Assembly (NCBI GenBank): GCA_014898415.1
Contig: RCTD01000015.1
Location: 558,001 to 622,000, forward strand
Length of the DNA: 64,000 nt
Origin: Stromatinia cepivora
Lineage: Eukaryota > Ascomycota > Leotiomycetes > Helotiales > Sclerotiniaceae
Direction: 5' to 3'
Shown: positions 35,948 to 49,571 of the stretch, piece by piece
Numbering within the stretch: position 1 is the stretch's first letter
Layout of the letters: each line of letters begins with the position of its first letter
The notes under the pieces: generated by a model
What the model was told of the DNA's origin: nothing
What the model saw: only the letters and a program-made list of their open reading frames with translations
The model's database searches: none
Program-made: the position numbers and the translations under genes

Positions 35948-36515
35948 GTTGTGGCAGCGACATACGGCTTAGGTTATTTTTTGTCTATGCCGTTTGTACC
36001 AATGCTCGCTCAGCATTGTGGACATCGGCGGTCCACAATGTTTGACTCTATTGTGATGAGTGTTGGGTCATTCCTTCGGGGCTTTTCGGCAATGGTTTCC
36101 ATCTAAACATCTCTAGGGAGTAGTTACTTACTGGAGATAGTTGCAATGAACATCATTGCCAGCATGTTTCTTGGATTCGGCATCGTCTTTGCAATCGTCT
36201 CTGGTTCCACATGCTTGTTGAATTACCATACCCAAAAGAAGACTGGTAACGCATTTGGGTTGTGAGATCACCAATTACTTCTGGAATTAGCATTCACACT
36301 CCAACTATCAATACTGATTTGGGCTAGGGAATTTCATCTCTTACTTAAGCTTGTCCATCATTTGTCTAAGTTTTCTTCGTATTGTGAGCATTTCCGAAGT
36401 TGCCATGATTAAAGGCCCTTGAAGATTCTGGCGAGAAAGTCCTCGGTATCTCATTGGTAAATATTAAAGAGACAATGTATCTTATATCCTAATTAAGTAT
36501 CATGCAATAGCCGCG
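35948..36515 (+). pseudogene. Decayed MFS sugar-transporter-like fragment
   Basis: Translation shows pieces of a major facilitator transporter of the sugar/H+ symporter type. The first piece includes YGLGYFLSMPF, then AQHCGHRRSTMF (the GRR loop 2-3 position) and IVMSVGSFLRGFSAMVSI, and ends at an in-frame TAA near 36112. In the same frame from 36137 comes IIASMFLGFGIVFAIVSGS. Further on, in another frame, come WRESPRYLIGKY (equivalent to the PESPRWLI motif, at 36429) and YILIKYHA. Stops and frame changes separate the pieces, and the N-terminal start and C-terminal half are absent. No change was found that looks like an intron repairing the first stop. This is a truncated relic, not an active transporter. 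Confidence 0.75.
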
Positions 36516-39342
36516 CTCTTAGTCCCACGTTATAAACGCTTCATCATGTTTCTGCTCTGTGATTGTAGCACGTTTTTCGTATACACAGGATAGACAATCA
36601 GTATTCAACGAGCTATGCTGGCATATGCCACACATCGGCCCATTGAAGCGGCTGCTATCCCTACGCTACTTCTCATTTTCCTCTTTCCTCCTTGCTATAA
36701 CATTGAGAACAATGTACTTGCATATAGTGAGTCACATATCCAATCCCTTTACTCATAAGCCCATAAATCCATACCCACAAACCATAATGAATGTCCGCAG
36801 TTCCCCTAATTGAATTCTCCCCTACGCGGATCGCCCCTGCGGTATTTCAGTCGAGCAATTCTTCGTCCGCGCCGCCAATTTCTTCACTACCTACGCAAAT
36901 CCCATTGGCATGCCCAATATCATCGAAAATATCTCATCATGCATTATGTAACCATTTGCAATGAAATACCTGTGATTTACTTTACTATCATGAGACTCAA
37001 GAAGTGCGTGGAAAAGGATCATCGATATCTGAATCCGTACTGCATGCTTTTGCTCAGAAGAAAAATGGCAACAATATTTCCTAGTTCTTTCATTCGTTTT
37101 CATTCTCCATCAAACCCCTATTTTTCCCTGGCGTTATTTTCGCACTTGTATTGATTTAGCCGATTAATATACGTTCCCAATTTCATACATACAGAAATCC
37201 AAATACAATTTTGTTTAGAATCAAACAATTGCACTCTTAAACCATTATAGTATAGAACATCAATCACACCCCATTCATAACCCCTCTAGCTCAATCTTTG
37301 GCATCAGCGGCGTCGTGAGGAGTGGGATGTGTGCTTTAAAACTGTAGGGTAGATGAGTCTTGTGACTTTTCGGCATTTTGCATCGTTTTCTTCACAATAT
37401 TTTGATACTTTTCTTGTGATTTTCACCCCTTTTGCCTCAAAGATTATATTATATCAACAACACACCATTTTTGGACACAATTCTTTCCATTCACCATCAC
37501 ACTTAACACCCCTCTTCTAATCCTTGAACCCCTCAATCACACAGTACGGGAGCGTATAGCGAGACTATTGGCTTGAATGTAGAGGTATAAGGAGGTGGGT
37601 TATTTGATGTTTTGGCAGGATGATGATTCGCTTAGGGGATATGGTGAGGGGGTTTGATATTTTGGTATGTTCAATTATTTGCATTTTTCACACTATAATA
37701 AATGTCGGATATAATATATGGATGGGGCTTATTCTATTATCTAGCTGAATTCTCAATACAGAGGAGCCATACCGGATAACGGCCTTCAACGGGCTCCCAG
37801 CAGATCTCCACGAGTTCTGTATCACCGCCAAACGAAGCGCCGTACTAAGGCAATATCTCATCAGTTGAATATATTCCCACTCAGTGTCTTATGTTGATGG
37901 GAAGACGGGGGGGATTCTTTGGGTATTAAGTGGGAGACGGAAAAATTCTAAGGATTTTTTGGGGGGAGGGGGGCAAGCAACGGCTTTTTCTTGACAACAT
38001 GATGCTCATTGAATAGCTGATCAATCATACTGGTATTAAAATATTCGACAACAGAGCTTGCTATGCTTGAGACTTCACGCACAGTACTAGTACATAACAT
38101 ATTCCTCTAGATCTCTCAGCCATAACTGTGGAAATCGTGCGAGTATGTGAATCCGGGGAAAATAAAAGTGCTACTCAAAGCAATATTTCACGTACTCGAG
38201 AATAGAAATGTAGTTTTGGGGTGTGTGTATAATGCTGCTTGGACCGAATACAATTGTGAAGAAGTTCTCTGTGATGCGTACCTATATTGTATCTCAAGAG
38301 ACTTTTAATAGGGCCATTCAAATTTGATTCTAACCTAATTAGGTTAACGTTAGTTTGATACTGGTGCGGTGTAAATATATAAGGTATTGAAGCGTACGTG
38401 GATTAGAAAGCCGGATACGTTGCCGGATGTGAAGATAAAGTGCATGTTAGCTAGTTGGAATGGAGCAACAGAGGTTGGTTAGAGGGTGAGTTTTGGAGGG
38501 TTTGAAAACTTCGAGGGGAAAGGAGGGAACGAGGAATTTCAGATGGTGGTTGAGATTTTGAAGAGTGGATTTGCGACGCAGATTATGTTAGAGGAGAGTT
38601 TGGTGTTGGGTAATTGTTGTTGCTGTTGCTGTTGATTGGGTGGGAATAGAAGAGGGGGTGTTGAAAACTAGAGAGGATTGGGCTATTGGGACGGATTATA
38701 AAGATATCCTTCATTGAGCTTCTCCGAAATATCGATTCATACTCAATTAAACATGTAACTAACCAGAAAACCACAGATCGATATATCCAACATAAAAGTA
38801 ACGGTCGAAGAAGAAGAAGAAGTGGAAGCCGAAAAGCCATTAATACCCTCAAGGTTTGCATTGTTTGATTTGCCTTTGGATTGTTGGAGTTATGTAAAAG
38901 GAAGTTTCTCAAAGGGCCATTGTCTAGTTTGGGATATAGAGTACTAACTGCTCAGAATCAGGATTAAGGGACTTTGGAAATGAAATTTTTGATGTCCAAA
39001 AGGCTTTTAATTGATGGACTTGATGCTGTAGATACACTCTTTTTACTCATGATTATCCATCTGATTTCCTGGCTAGTCATGGTAAAAGCTTATTTGCACT
39101 AGTGAAATGCTGTGAGCCCTGAGTAGATAGGCTCGACAATCAAGCAGTTTCACACCATGACATATGGACAAAATCACAAGGACGTAAAATGTGGTTAAAA
39201 GAAAAGTTTGAGCAATTCTTGACTTCCAGAGAGCTAGCCCCTTGACCTTGATGTGACTTTTATTACCCCTCTTGATGGTTATGTCCCCCACAAAACGCCA
39301 AACACCATGCCGATATGCATCACCATACCTCCAGTTAAAACC
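36516..39342. other. Intergenic, no gene recognised
   Basis: AT-rich DNA with short frames only. A G-run (about 37957-37974) and a GTTGCT-type repeat (about 38616-38632) are present. There is no clear continuation of the transporter relic. Confidence 0.55.
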
Positions 39343-40077
39343 TCACGCTTCGGTAGTAACAGAACCACCGGCATCCTTCCATTTTTGAATCCGTCTTCTG
39401 ATATCCGATTCGGTTTGCTGCATAGGATTTAATCTCCTATCCCTAACCATGGCTCCGTAGTTCTCCCCCCATCTCTTAACCAACCTCTCAATCCATTCCT
39501 TCTCCCTCTCACTCTGTTGCCTCTCCCTTTTCTCTCCCGCTCTTGAAGCTTGCTCCTCTAACATTTTCACGATCTCATTTTTTGATGCTGAACCCTCCTC
39601 GTCACCGAACCCTTCAAAACCTTCTCCTTCCTCATCCTCAGCGTCCGAATTCAAAGGATCATTCAATGGATTTGTTTTCTTTTGATCATGAATAACTCTT
39701 ATAATCTTTCCGGTCTCAGGATCCCTTTCGACTCGCGCTTCGGTTGGTGCAAGGTTTTTAGGAATTGTGTTTGAGATGGCGAGTTTATTGGCAGTGGAGG
39801 TTTTGGATTCGGGTCCTGATTTCTTCTTTTCGATACCACCGGTAACAGTATTGAGACGACTGGTTAAACCGAGACGACGATAATTTTGTGTAAGGGTTTC
39901 ATCTTGTCTCCTGGGTAAGGAATTAGCGTCAATTGCAAGATACAGAGTTGGGTAGAAAAATTACCAATTTGCGGCGATAATTGCATTGCCTAAAGGATTC
40001 ACACGCTTGGACTTTGGCTTGAGCTTGATCTTAGCATTTCCAGATCTGTTCTTCTTCTTTTGGAGTTCGCGACCCAT
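39343..40077 (-). CDS. NOP16: Ribosome biogenesis protein Nop16
   Basis: A nucleolar factor for assembly of the 60S ribosomal subunit. Two exons on the minus strand (40077-39965 and 39910-39343) give 226 residues, close to the family size of about 230. The N-terminus MGRELQKKKNRSG is the typical lysine-rich start, followed by KPKSKRVNPLGNAIIAANW, where the final Trp codon is split by the 54-nt intron. The C-terminal half has EWIERLVKRWGENYGAMVRDRRLNP, which matches the family's conserved region, and an acidic stretch (SDAEDEEGEGFEGF) lies before it. A minimal open frame would start at about residue 120, so the full gene is twice the size it first appears. Confidence 0.88.
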
Positions 40078-43000
40078 TTTCTATGATTGTAGATAATGAA
40101 TGAGGTGGTGGGATGAAATTGGTTTGGTGATGTATTGGCACTTCACGAACTCTCTCACTTCGAAAATCTTCACAAAAAATTCTAAGCTAGTCTTATCAGC
40201 TAGCTTATCATCACATGATACATTGAAGCGTTTTCAGTCCCGTGACTATGGGCACGTGATTATTCTCTTCCCTCAATCTATTCGGTACCGAAGACGAACC
40301 GAAGACTTCTTTACACGCGACAGCAGACCATGCATATATTCATCATCTCTAACCTTGGTATTATTACGATTAAGCAGCTCCCATCACATATGTGAGTGTC
40401 TTCATCCGAAGTGGATCCTGTACGTGTACCTGTCTAGCTGAATGAACCAAAGGTAAAGGTACCAACCATCGCGTCCCCAAGACCAATAATGTTTGAGAAA
40501 ATGTCATCAGGAAAAGCCCCCACCCCCAAAACCCCCATGACTAGATATGAAAACAAATCGTGATCTAATGCTAATCTAATCTATGGAGGTGCACAATCTA
40601 CCTACACCAGAATGGCATCTTCTCCGGTCTCATTTCCGTCATACTTATGCCACTCAACAAAGTGTGCATGGATTTGTTTTGCTGTTCATGGGATGCATTC
40701 ATCGGATATTTGACAACATGTCTCTCCTCTCTTACTGTCTAATGTCCGAGATCAAGGACGATTAGATGTGAACGCCGAATAAATATATCCTGCTACGGGG
40801 ATGCCGTTGTACTTCGTACCCCCACTATAGCTGTCTTACCTCTCTTTCACGGTTTCACGATCGACCTCGATTTTCTCCCTTCTGTTTACCTCAACCACTG
40901 ACTTCGAATAGGTAATGATGAAGAGGCGAAGTCCTAAAAGGATCAACAACCAATCCCTAGTGTAACGTTCCATTAGATTTCGTCGCTTGACAAGTGACCT
41001 GAACGATGAAAAGAATCTCGTGCAAAACATTTAAACCAATCAGCGGTGAATCAATGACTGCGAAAGGATTTCGGAGAAGACGGAGAGGTTTCGGCAACGG
41101 CCTGAGCGATGAGGGGCTGGCGGCAGGATTCTGTTCCCATGAAGTTCCTTCGTGAATCCTCTACCATGTTTACAATAATGACTTCTTCAAAAATAGCCGC
41201 GCAAAATATGATGAAGAAGGTTGTAGTATTATAAATTCGCAAAATCAATATTTCATCGATCTCGGTAGAGCAAGTTCAGGCCAATTCCGTCGAGCTGCTG
41301 AGAAATTGAGATGGTGGCAGAACCTTCGTTGGTTAACTTGGTATATCTGAGACATTACGAAAGATGGCGGATCGGAGATATTGCCCAGTTTTGATATTGC
41401 TACAGTGTATTTAGATAGGACCAGCAGAACTTGACAGGCCTTGAAAAGTTTCGATTAGACTTTCTTACAATTAGGTATTATTTCCATTTGTTAATCACCG
41501 GTTGTCATGGTTTCCCTTAGCTTCCTTACTGATATCTACTTCTTTGCTATTTTATTATTGTCGTTAATTATTGTGCCGTACTCCTCGGTCCTTCTAAATG
41601 AATTTAACTTTTTAAATCGCCCTGGGAAAAAAAAAAACTTGCAATTATCCGCGGAAAAATTCAGTTAGCTCCTCCGCTTGATCGCGGAAAGGGTTCTTCG
41701 TACTTGGGTTTTGTACCTGAGATAGGTTGAGATTAGATGAAAGCCCGTTAATAATAATAAAATCGCACATATAGCCGGACCAGTCTTATGTAAATATTGA
41801 GAGAAGGTGGCTTAACAACGCCTTACATTTACGAGCTTATGACTCGCGATCAAGATGAGAGACAATCGTAACTATTAGAACAAAAAAGCAAAAGATTTAC
41901 AAGGATCAATCTATTCGCCCACTTGCTCATCTCTCCCAAGGTTAAAAAGCCACACCGAGGCATCTACGGCACGTAGGCACGGGTTCGCCAAAAAGATATA
42001 GGTAAATTAATTGGTAGAGCGTCGTGGAGGTATACCTTTGGGTTATCATAATGCCCGGGGGTTCCCATTGTGGCGCGAATTCCTTCTACGCATCTTCGAA
42101 ACCTTCTAGCTCGTATCCACCTTAATAAGTTAAGATAGCACCATCGTTGAAGAGAAGCTTTACATGGATAACGGTTGTGCTCAATTTGGGATTTGCCGAA
42201 TAGACCTTGGGGGGGACGGCCACAAAAACTTGATGCATCAATTGTCTAATTTGTCATGCAGTAACAAGTAGGAACCGCAAAAAGGGAACGAAAAGGGAAT
42301 CTAACGGAAATATCACACCTCTCGTGGATTTTGTTAATAATCATCAATAATCATCAAGCATATCAAGGATGTACTTTTTTTTTATTCAAGATCCAGCCGT
42401 GTAACTTCAACTGATCTGCATTTGTCTAGATTGAACCCTTAATCAATGGTCATGCGTATGTAATGACAATGATTCGGTTTGTCAAAAAGATTTGATTAGC
42501 ATTCATCCAAAGATTTGTGAAGATCATGAGGGGGATCCTAGTGTAAATTGGCCCGCAATGTAGGCTAGTGAGCGGCCAGACGCATACAATTTGGAGCATG
42601 ATTGATATGAGTGGTTCGGAGGAGTTGATATCATTTTTGGTAGTAAATGTTTGGCTGGTCTAGTCAATTATCAATATGATGAAGGGAATTTTTAACTGCC
42701 ATACAAAACGGTTGAATTAGTTGGCTGCTACGACTAATTTCGATCTGCCCTCCTCAATTATTTTTTCTCAAATTTTAGACTTTTGTGTCTTCACATTGCA
42801 CATTTTCGCTGCAGAAATTAAACGAGCTAGAGCTCTGCAAGGTGATGAACGAATCATAAGTTCATCATGGGTGTTAACGTGGTTGGGTAGTAGCAGGCTA
42901 GCATTATTTCTTCATGAACAGCTCAGACATGAAAATGTTTACGATACCCCTCAGTCAGTACGTACGACCCGCTCCTGCATTCAGATGTAAATAGCATAGT

Positions 43001-44414
43001 GCTTCTTATCCATTCGCAGTCTTATCGGTTGTAATGAGACGCTTTGTGCCTTGATCGCACATTGCGCAAGACTGGGTTTGAAGGTCGAGTAACATTCCAC
43101 CTTCATCATCTCAGCATCCCTGGATGAAAGTCTTAATAGACCTTGTACCGTCACATCAATAACCTCATCGTCATAATGCAGTTTCAGTATAAAAACGCGG
43201 GATATCAAGTCTTTTGGAGTCTTCCACACAAGTAAAATAAAGCCAAGAAGAACTAAACACCATCCATACGGGCTACTAATTCAGGCATATACACAGCAGT
43301 ACCGAATAGCCAGGGGAGAAAATACACCCAGCGTTTGCCTCCTCACAAAACGATCTTTAGTGGTTGCTTGACGCCGGTGGCTTGTCAGTTACCGGTTACC
43401 TTCTCATCTCCGAGATTATATACTGTCTGTTCAAGCTATCATTCACAAACTCCTCTCGTCCAATAACTCCTCGGGAAATAACGCTAATCAAATGGCAATA
43501 TGACGGACAAAATCTATAAAACGTGCGAGAAATAGATTACAAGTTAGAACCTGGTCGTTGTATGGGGTCTGCTGGCACTTCTTGAGATAGTTTCCGCAAT
43601 GGCGAAATTTCACACCCCCGGTTTTTCAGATCAAGCTCTACGGCACAGAAAATGAACGGATATAAAGTCAATGGGTTGATTGTGGGTTGATTTGTGGGTT
43701 GAGACATATTAAAGCTTATTTCACATGAAGCTCACGATCCCAATCCCCCCCAAGAAACTGATCTCCATACAAACTCAAGTCAAAATCCTAAAATTAAGCA
43801 TTTTGAACCTAGAGCCGATTTCAATGCCAATTCAAAATCCTTTCGAGCTTGTTTCCCGAGCCAAGATTTCCACGAGCAAAAAACTACGAATATTATTGAT
43901 GAAATGCTGTCGACCATATATGTAAAGCAAGTGAAAAAATCAAAGATTTCTGCATGGAAGGCTGCGTTGTGCTTCCTCTGCAGACAGAGTTGATGATTTC
44001 TGATTAGTCGAATTATAGATTAAATCACTCGGAGCTGGCAGTTGAAAGTGGTCCTCGGTCCCTAGGAAAGCCTGCTACTCCCACTTCAATTCCCTGCCCA
44101 TCCTTACTTATCCTACATCACAATCTTTTTTTATATTTCCCTTCCCCCTTGCAAAGCCGCAGTGCTGATCCCACCCGTTACTTGAATGTGCGCCGGGGCG
44201 GACACACTATCTAGGGGTTATCCATCGTCTAGCTCGGTTTGCTCCTCATAATTGATTAACATGCCCACCATGAATTTCCTCCAACCCCAAGCTTCAGCCA
44301 ACGGCTATTCTCCACATTCTTCTTTCGTTCACTTGGCTACATTATATTTCAATGGACTTGCATTTCTCTTTTCAATCGAATCCCCAAGTTTTTACCTCAT
44401 AATTTCCATCAAAA
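40078..44414. other. Long intergenic stretch
   Basis: More than 4 kb with no recognisable gene. Frames of 60-113 codons on both strands lack domains and conserved motifs. The first bases (40078-40250) should contain the Nop16 promoter, and the last 300 bp the leader of the Zn2Cys6 gene. Confidence 0.55.
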
Positions 44415-47161
44415 ATGACTCTCCCTGTAGCATGCCCTCCTTCCTCTGTCTCATCCGACCCGCCAACTGTCGCACAACGCAAGCGACGCAGAAGAGCTCC
44501 AGCTAGCGGTGCCTCGGACGATTGCTTCGCTTGTACCAAACGCAACGTAAAATGCGATCGCAGAAGACCGTATTGTTCACAATGTCTAGAAGTAGGAAAT
44601 GAGTGTTCAGGCTACAAAACCCAATTAACTTGGGGTGTGGGAGTGGCAAGTCGAGGAAAACTGCGAGGCTTATCCCTCCCCGTTGCGAAATCCCTTCCTG
44701 CCCCTAAAAGTCCACCCATCACTCGTCCTCGAGCTGCCTCTACAATTGCGAGATCTTTAGAAAAGAACGAAGATGGTGTTCGAATTAAGTTAGAAAATGC
44801 AGGTTCTGTACCTGTCAGTCCATTTATGACGTATGATTTTGTCAATATGGCACCCCATGGAAATACTCGAACGACTACCCATATGTCGGATTGGAATATT
44901 CCTGCACCATCTCATGAATTCACAATTCCAAAGTACCATCCTGAGACGCAACAACGGCACATACAAAGACAATTACCCGGTCAACTTCACCGGATACACA
45001 CGCTTAGTATCGGGAGGCCAGAAGGACTGGGCCTTTCCAGTTCCGTGGACTCTCTGAGTTCATACCCTGATAGCGAGTATGCGTCGCCGATCAGTCAATC
45101 ATTTCGCAATGACGAAGTTCCCTTTCTCAACAGCCCCGCTCCAATGTACAACAGCTACTCATCGAGAAATACTTCTATAACCGATCAAAGTTCGGATATC
45201 ATGGGAAACTCACGTGGTCCAACATCATGTCCCGATCAATTCTACGCCCAGTCCGAGATGAGTTCAAGCATAAGTTCTCATCAAACTATGTATGATATTG
45301 CCGAAGGTCGGCAACCTCAACGATCCCATCAAGGGTCTCCTTCAGTACATGAGATATTCTATGATGATGAAATGTTAGGTGAATAATTTCATTCGAGGCG
45401 TTTATTGAGATCTTGTTGCTAACTATTCTCTTACTAGGCATCCAAAGCTCTCACGAACCTGAAGTATATGCTACAAGCGCCAGATCCAGTCATTTTGGAT
45501 GGACCTCTATAAATGAAGATGATGTTGGTTCCCCCACATCGGAAGCAGACACTTATCATCATATTACTGGACATGATTCCATGTCATCTTCACTTACATC
45601 TGAAATGTCACCTCGGATCTCATTCTTTTTAGATTACTACGAGAAAATCATCTGTCCATCGTTAGTGGTCATCGATAGCCCCTCTAACCCCTATCGTGAG
45701 CATATTCTTTCTCTCGCTTCCTCAAGTCAAAGTCTTCAACATGCCATTTGCGCCCTTGCTGCTTGCAATCTACGCATGAAGCGAAAGCAATCACTCGGGC
45801 AAGATCATTGGCGTCAACCAATGGAACTCGAACTTCAAGATCGTATCAATGGTGGCTCTATTGGTCGACCAGTCTGCGTCAGAAGAACCTCTACTCAAAC
45901 AACTTTAACCGACTCCTCGAGCACCGACGCATCACTTCAAGAAGAACATCAACACCGTTCCCTTGCTGTCTCCCTGCTCAATCAACAATTATCCGATCCC
46001 TCCAAAGCCCGCCACGATTGTGTTCTCGCCACACTCTTTATCCTCTGTCATTACCGCATGTGCGAATCTGGCATCGCTCAATTCCGTACCCAATTTGCCG
46101 GCGTCAAAAAGATCCTCGGAATGCGAGAATGTGGTCTCGAGACTGGTAATTGGGGATGGATGGAGTCCCTCTTTACCTATTTCGACGGCATTGCCGCTTC
46201 AATCAATGATCGCGAAGCTCAGCTTCGAGGTGGATACCTTGAAATGCTAGCTAGTCCATCCAATCCCAATCACGCAATTGAGAACATGGTAGGCTGCGAC
46301 GCTGTCCTCTTCAAAACAATCGCCAAACTGGGACGTCTAAATTTACTGTCCCAGCATCGTCCTGTCATGAATGACTCCATCTCTAACACCCCTCATCCAA
46401 ATCATATGCATCACACAACCAGGCTCCATCGACCTCGTCTTGCAGGCCAAGCACTTGTCGATTTTTACAACCTCCATTCCCTCTCATTCGATGGCAATGG
46501 TTTCGCCTCAACCATGTCACTCGATGACGAACCCACCTTTCCTATGCAAAGCCTCACACCCCTCTCTCCTACCTCCTGCTCCCCATCATCATCTGTCCCA
46601 ACCTACATGCCAGGTGACGATGCTCATACCGCTTTCTGGACTGAATGGAAAGCAGCCCGCCTCGCACTCCAAGAGTGGGAATTCTCTCCCTCCCACATCG
46701 TCTCCTCTCTCCCAGTCACCCCAACTCCGACCCAACTCCGTGACTTCGGATATATATCCGAAGCATTCCGATATTCGGCCCTCTTATACACTGAACGTCT
46801 CGCTTGTCCCAAAACACCTAGCTCGCATCTTAATTTCCAGAATTTGGTCAGCCAGGTTCTGTTCTACGTTACAAGCCTGGAGACTAATAGTGGATGCGAG
46901 AAGTTCTTGTTGTGGCCACTTTTCATAAGTGGAAGTGAGTGTATCAATGAGTTACAACAGAGCATTGTCAGGAGTAAATGTAGGGAAATCATGAAAAGGT
47001 CAGGGTATCTTAATAATTTGGCGGGATTGGAGGTATTAGAGAAGTTGTGGGCAGAGGGGAAAGATGGACGAGCATCTCCAGATGGGATGAGAGGTCAAGG
47101 GGGACCTTTTAAATGGAGTAAACATATGGACGGAGTGGAGGGTGAATGGATTATGGTTTGA
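44415..47161 (+). CDS. Zn2Cys6 transcription factor (Fungal_trans_2 type)
   Basis: A nuclear regulator with unknown targets. Two exons (44415-45378, 45438-47161) with a 59-nt intron give 895 residues. The intron has a GTGAAT donor, a GCTAAC branch site and a TAG acceptor, and its removal restores a Gly codon. The zinc cluster has Cys 37, 40, 47, 54, 57 and 64, preceded by a basic RKRRRRAP. Immediately after is TQLTWGVGVASRGKLRGLSL, a stretch shared by a subgroup of fungal regulators. From about residue 390 the Fungal_trans_2-like region contains SLQHAICALAACNLRMKRKQ, DCVLATLFILCHYRMCESG and AGVKKILGMREC. The middle is Ser/Pro-rich. It differs from the regulator at 23177 in domain type, so the two are not a recent duplication. 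Confidence 0.88.
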
Positions 47162-49571
47162 GTTGTTGGTTTGGTTGGGGTATTTGATTAGAGGTTATGA
47201 TGTGATGACTGCTTGTTGTTCTGTTCTTGTTACTATGATATCGCTTTCCATGCGTATCATATATGTCACGTCGCTCACAATACTTTGTGTTGTACATGAC
47301 TTTTCTCTCTTGATGTTATTGTAGTTACGATGTCCTCTCTTGGTGCTAGTAAGCTGGAAGGGAACTGGGTTTGTGAAATCATTTTTGTACATTGGAGGAG
47401 GGCTTTGGTGTATGGAGTGAGTCAACGAGAAAAAAGGATATTAGTGATGGGATGGAGATGGAAAATTCTTGGTTGCGGGTGTGGGAGTCATGGTTATGAA
47501 AAATGAATGATGGCCCAAAATTATGTTATTTTTATGATTTTTCTCTTATGTGTTACGAATCATGTCATAGTCTCAGGAATGGAAGTTTGGGGAAAAAAAT
47601 ATCGCAATGATTGATATTACACGGGACAAAGAATAATTCTTTGGTTTATTATATTACTACGGACATATATCTCACATAGATATTTCTACAATACAAAAAG
47701 TTACAAGTTCCCCTCCATTCTACCACAATTAAAAATGTTTTTTCCATTCATACTTTGGTGTTGGTACTTCACAATCACAATATACCTCGACTATCATGCA
47801 GGACAAGTACCTAGGTATGTGCGATGCAATACAACATACAAAGCACGCAAAGTTGTAAAATCTTCAACTCCTCCTATCTGATATATTGATATGCATATGC
47901 ACACATGTACCAACTCTAATCACACCGGTCCCCAAAATTAAAGATGGGACGAAAAGACACAAAGGACAAGGAACAAGGTTAAGGCCAAAAGTGGGATTTT
48001 ATCTTGCACGATGCGATATACTCCGTACTCCGTGCCAATTGTCCAAATGCCTAAATTGCGGAAATCACCCACCAGTTATGTTATACCGGGATTTGCAGAT
48101 ACGAGAAAAATTCTTAGCCTAAACTTAAATGGTGAATATTGTCCTCTTCGGCATTTGGCTGCATCACGTCAAGAGCTAAGTGAGATGGAGAGAATGGAGT
48201 GTAACAGAGTAGTGAGTGTGAAGGAGTGCATCTATCTAATCAAAGCTAATCAAATGTAAACGTTGCATTGCTTAGTGAATGGAGACGTAGCACGGGAATT
48301 ACGGAAGGATGGGAAATTTCCGGATGGGATGGATGGGGCAGCCAGTGACGAGAAAAGAGGAGGGGAGGGATATTTTCAGTAGGCGGATCCTCCGCTCTTG
48401 GCGTTATTATAATATATGTCGTGACACCTGCGTGTATTCCATCGACGGTTTCTTTTTTTTTGGCCGTAGGAATCGCCCGTCGATTATCTACCTACTCCAT
48501 AACTTAAGCTGTGGATACAGTACATACATGGAACAGGCACGATATCGATCATGATCCATATTTTTTACTTTCGGATCTGTTTTCTTTTTTGGGGGATGAT
48601 CCACATAAACTCTCTAATGCAGGAGGAATTCAGGAGGATTGCAGATCGCAGAGTTGTGCTTTGATCTCTCTATTTGCGAAGCCTCGGTCTAAAGATGTCC
48701 CGTCTAGAAGTTTGGGATCTTCGGGAATGGAAATGAGGTGTTGCTTGGGCTTGGAGTGGCTAAGTTCATCCCTTTCAGAAAATCTATAAAAAATTCGAAC
48801 TTTAAATAGGTTTGACGGTGTGGAGGGAAGAAGGAAAGAAGAAAGGGCTGAGTTGTACGAGGAAGAGATGGTTGAGATATAAGATGTGACACTTGAGGTA
48901 AGAGGTGATACTTTGATGTTTGGAAAGTGGGAAGGTGTGGTTTTGATTTCAATGCTTGGTCATATAATCAAGATGGAAAATGTAACATGTAGGGGACGGT
49001 GCCCTTAAATCTGAACGGGCTCGATATGATGTGAAGTCACATTGATATGATACCTGTATCTAGGTAACGATGAGATTGAGATGCTTGATGGATCAATCCT
49101 CATATAGATGATTGAAAATACGCCGTGGAGCACTGTATTAAGACAACAAGTTCATCATATCTCGTTTGATAGGATTCCAAGTTGCGAGTATTTGGCGGTG
49201 CTTCAGTCCAGCGACAAAAGCGAGGTCAATACAAATTTATGGATGGCAGAACAAATATCAGTCACACATACATAATACATTGGTGGGAGTTCGTGCGAGA
49301 ATTGCAAGTAGTAACAGTGGCCTTAACTGTTAAAACTTATTTATTATATTTGCTGTGATGAGGTGGAAACTCATTCTACCACAAGGTCGCAATTATGGGC
49401 ATTTTTCGTGTGTGAAAAAAATACAAGATGAATGCATTCATATGGAGCAACGAATCAAGAGAATCCCCATGAAATCTAGTGAGACTAGTTTACCATGGGT
49501 GATAGTCAATTGTCTTTTCAATTCATCTTCAAATTGTCAAATCTTGATTACAGGCAAATCAACTTCCTAAA
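47162..49571. other. Intergenic, no gene recognised
   Basis: Only short frames of 60-92 codons, none with a domain. A T-run lies near 48450-48460. The region begins with the 3' end of the regulator transcript. Confidence 0.55.

Noticed and set aside
35999..36045. Perfect inverted repeat CATTGTGGAC / GTCCACAATG as a regulatory operator
   Set aside because: It falls within the decayed transporter coding sequence (QHCGHRRSTMF) and is likely coincidental.
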